Assembly: GCA_014378345.1 (NCBI GenBank)
Contig: JACMNW010000014.1
Coordinates: 1 to 7,025 of the forward strand
DNA: 7,025 nt
Reading direction: 5' to 3'
DNA from: Pseudorhodobacter sp.
Lineage (GTDB): Bacteria > Pseudomonadota > Alphaproteobacteria > Rhodobacterales > Rhodobacteraceae
The notes below the pieces were generated by a model that saw only the letters and a program-made list of their open reading frames with translations, searched no databases and was not told the DNA's origin. Position 1 is the stretch's first letter. Every line of letters begins with the position of its first letter. A program made the position numbers and the translations under genes. Of this stretch, positions 5,892-7,025 are shown piece by piece.

Positions 5892-6794
5892 ATGGCGCGC
5901 ATACCAAAAGCGAGCACTGGTCATCTGCCCAATTCATCCACCGTACGGTCTGTGCTTGCCCCCAACCCATCGGTCATGACCGGGGCCGGGACCAACACCT
6001 ATATTCTTGGTGAAGGTCGGGTTGCCGTAATTGATCCGGGACCTGCAATCGATAACCACCTTGAGGCAATACTGGCAGCCCTGCACCCACACGAAAGCAT
6101 CAGCCATATCTTTGTTACCCATGCGCATCTGGATCATTCGGCGCTGGCAGCGGCGCTATCTCGCGTCACAGGCGCCCCCATTCATGCCTTTGGGTCGGCC
6201 ATGACTGGCAGGTCTACAAGGATGCAAGCCCTTGCCAGCCGTCTAAAAACTGGCGGTGGCGAAGGTGTTGATCATGCGTTTTGCCCCGATATCTGTTTGC
6301 CTGACGGCGCCACAGTTTACGGTGAAACATGGCGCGTAGAAGCCATGCATACCCCCGGCCATATGGGCAACCACCTGTGTTTTGCAGCACAGGATACGTT
6401 GTTTTCAGGCGATCATGTGATGGGATGGTCAAGTACGCTGATCTCTCCGCCAGATGGCGACAAGGCAGATTACATGGCCAGTCTGCAAAAGCTTGCGACG
6501 CGTAAATGGCACCGGTTCTTGCCAGGACACGGGAACGCCATTGAAGACCCCGCACAAAGACTGGCAGACTTGGCGGCCCACCGCATAGGGCGCGACGCCG
6601 CGTTGATGGCGGCTCTTGGCCAAGGGGCCAGCGGAATCGCACAGCTGGCACGTGTCGTCTATGTCGATCTGGACCTCGCACTCTTGCCCGCGGCACACCG
6701 CAATGTTTTGGCGCATCTTATTGATCTTGAAGCGCGAAAACTTATCACCGCGTCACCCTACCCCAACTTCGACGCGGTCTTTCGGTTGGCCTGA
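5892..6794 (+). CDS. MBL-fold metallohydrolase, LACTB2-like, with C-terminal winged-helix domain
   Basis: Metallo-beta-lactamase-fold hydrolase of 300 residues. The N-terminal segment TGAGTNTYILG (30-40) and VIDPG (46-50) match the LACTB2-like subgroup. The metal ligands are THAHLDH (H77, H79, D81, H82), H157 (HTPGHMGNH), D174 (FSGDHV) and H213 (LPGHG), enough for a binuclear site. Residues about 225-285 look like the small winged-helix domain found after the MBL core in this subgroup. Human LACTB2 is a single-strand RNA endonuclease, but bacterial relatives are mostly uncharacterised, so the substrate is not assigned. The frame is open further upstream, but that part lies antisense to the kinase gene. 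ATG at 5892 is chosen because AGGG (5881-5884) sits seven bases before it and the family similarity begins soon after. Confidence 0.92.
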   Translation: MARIPKASTGHLPNSSTVRSVLAPNPSVMTGAGTNTYILGEGRVAVIDPGPAIDNHLEAILAALHPHESISHIFVTHAHLDHSALAAALSRVTGAPIHAFGSAMTGRSTRMQALASRLKTGGGEGVDHAFCPDICLPDGATVYGETWRVEAMHTPGHMGNHLCFAAQDTLFSGDHVMGWSSTLISPPDGDKADYMASLQKLATRKWHRFLPGHGNAIEDPAQRLADLAAHRIGRDAALMAALGQGASGIAQLARVVYVDLDLALLPAAHRNVLAHLIDLEARKLITASPYPNFDAVFRLA

Positions 6795-6825
6795 ACAACG
6801 AACCTTACTTTCTGCGCAATGCCCC

Positions 6826-6854
6826 TTTACGCCCCCATACCAGCTTGCTATACG
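6826..6854 (+). promoter_or_regulatory. Predicted promoter of tRNA-Asn
   Basis: TTTACG (6826-6831), a 17-base spacer, and TATACG (6849-6854) give four of six matches at each hexamer with ideal spacing. A start near 6861 leaves about four bases before the mature tRNA. The GC-rich stretch just after the -10 element (GGCCC) is typical of stringently controlled stable-RNA promoters; that regulation is inferred. Confidence 0.6.
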
Positions 6855-6864
6855 GCCCATGTGT

Positions 6865-6939
6865 TCCGGCGTAGCTCAGCGGTAGAGCAGTTGACTGTTA
6901 ATCAATTGGTCGTAGGTTCGATCCCTACCGCCGGAGCCA
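6865..6939 (+). tRNA. tRNA-Asn (anticodon GTT), CCA encoded
   Basis: A complete cloverleaf is visible. The acceptor stem TCCGGCG (6865-6871) pairs with CGCCGGA (6929-6935); the discriminator is G6936 and CCA (6937-6939) is encoded. The D stem is GCTC/GAGC (6874-6877, 6885-6888). The anticodon stem GTTGA/TCAAT (6890-6894, 6902-6906) surrounds CTGTTAA with anticodon GTT at 6897-6899. The T stem is GTAGG/CCTAC (6912-6916, 6924-6928) with loop TTCGATC. It decodes AAC and AAU. No structural defect is seen. Confidence 0.98.
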
Positions 6940-6945
6940 TATTCC

Positions 6946-6991
6946 CAACAAAAGCAGCTACTTACGGGAACCCTTAGCGGGGTGTTTGTTG
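6946..6991 (+). terminator. Nested inverted repeat after tRNA-Asn, possible terminator
   Basis: CAACAAA (6946-6952) can pair with TTTGTTG (6985-6991), and within it ACCC (6970-6973) pairs with GGGT (6980-6983). The right side is T-rich (GTTTGTTGT). This could end the tRNA transcript, but the inner stem is short and there is no clean T-run, so the call is weak. Confidence 0.3.
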
Positions 6992-7023
6992 TATCGAAAA
7001 TCGCCGTAAGCAATGCGTAAGTA
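6959..7023. repeat. CTTACG/CGTAAG repeat cluster 3' of tRNA-Asn
   Basis: One copy of CTTACG (6961-6966) faces two copies of its complement, CGTAAG, at 7005-7010 and 7016-7021. Both pairings extend beyond six bases: CTTACGG with CCGTAAG (7004-7010), and TACTTACG (6959-6966) with CGTAAGTA (7016-7023). Repeats of this kind next to a tRNA 3' end can be integrase or regulator binding sites, but no integrase is present in the window. Confidence 0.55.
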
Positions 7024-7025
7024 AA

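Noticed and set aside
1..7025. CRISPR array, insertion sequence, toxin-antitoxin or defence cassette
   Set aside because: No regularly spaced repeats, transposase, integrase, or small paired genes of those types are visible anywhere in the window.

Overview
The window looks like a chromosomal segment of an alphaproteobacterium, most likely a Rhodobacterales (Roseobacter-group) species. The ClpP and ClpX sequences, the EnvZ-type kinase and the LACTB2-like hydrolase all have the character of that group, and base composition is moderate. This placement comes from recognising protein families, not from a search.

Layout from left to right: (1) the N-terminal 197 codons of an RTX-type calcium-binding protein on the minus strand, running off the left edge, with a good promoter upstream; (2) a strong intrinsic terminator, then clpX (minus); (3) a 165-bp spacer packed with inverted repeats; (4) clpP (minus), preceded by a promoter-like sequence; (5) a CDP-alcohol phosphatidyltransferase (minus) whose stop codon lies at a hairpin; (6) a 371-bp divergent spacer with no gene; (7) a small secreted CAP/SCP-domain protein (plus), convergent by only 15 bp with (8) an EnvZ-like sensor histidine kinase (minus); (9) a LACTB2-like metallo-beta-lactamase-fold hydrolase (plus), divergent from the kinase across 45 bp; (10) a complete tRNA-Asn(GUU) with its own promoter and encoded CCA, followed by 86 bp of repeat-rich DNA to the window end.

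How the genes relate: ClpX and ClpP form one machine, the ClpXP AAA+ protease. Their adjacent, same-strand genes are probably at least partly co-transcribed, and the structured spacer is the obvious place for differential expression. The other genes serve separate functions: membrane lipid head-group chemistry, envelope sensing, a secreted CAP protein, an MBL hydrolase and a probable type I secreted RTX protein. The histidine kinase has no response-regulator gene next to it within this window.

I found no convincing undescribed multi-gene system. The items most worth a second look are the nested, mutually exclusive inverted repeats between clpP and clpX, the repeat cluster just 3' of tRNA-Asn (a common type of integration site), and a possible leaderless start for the histidine kinase.
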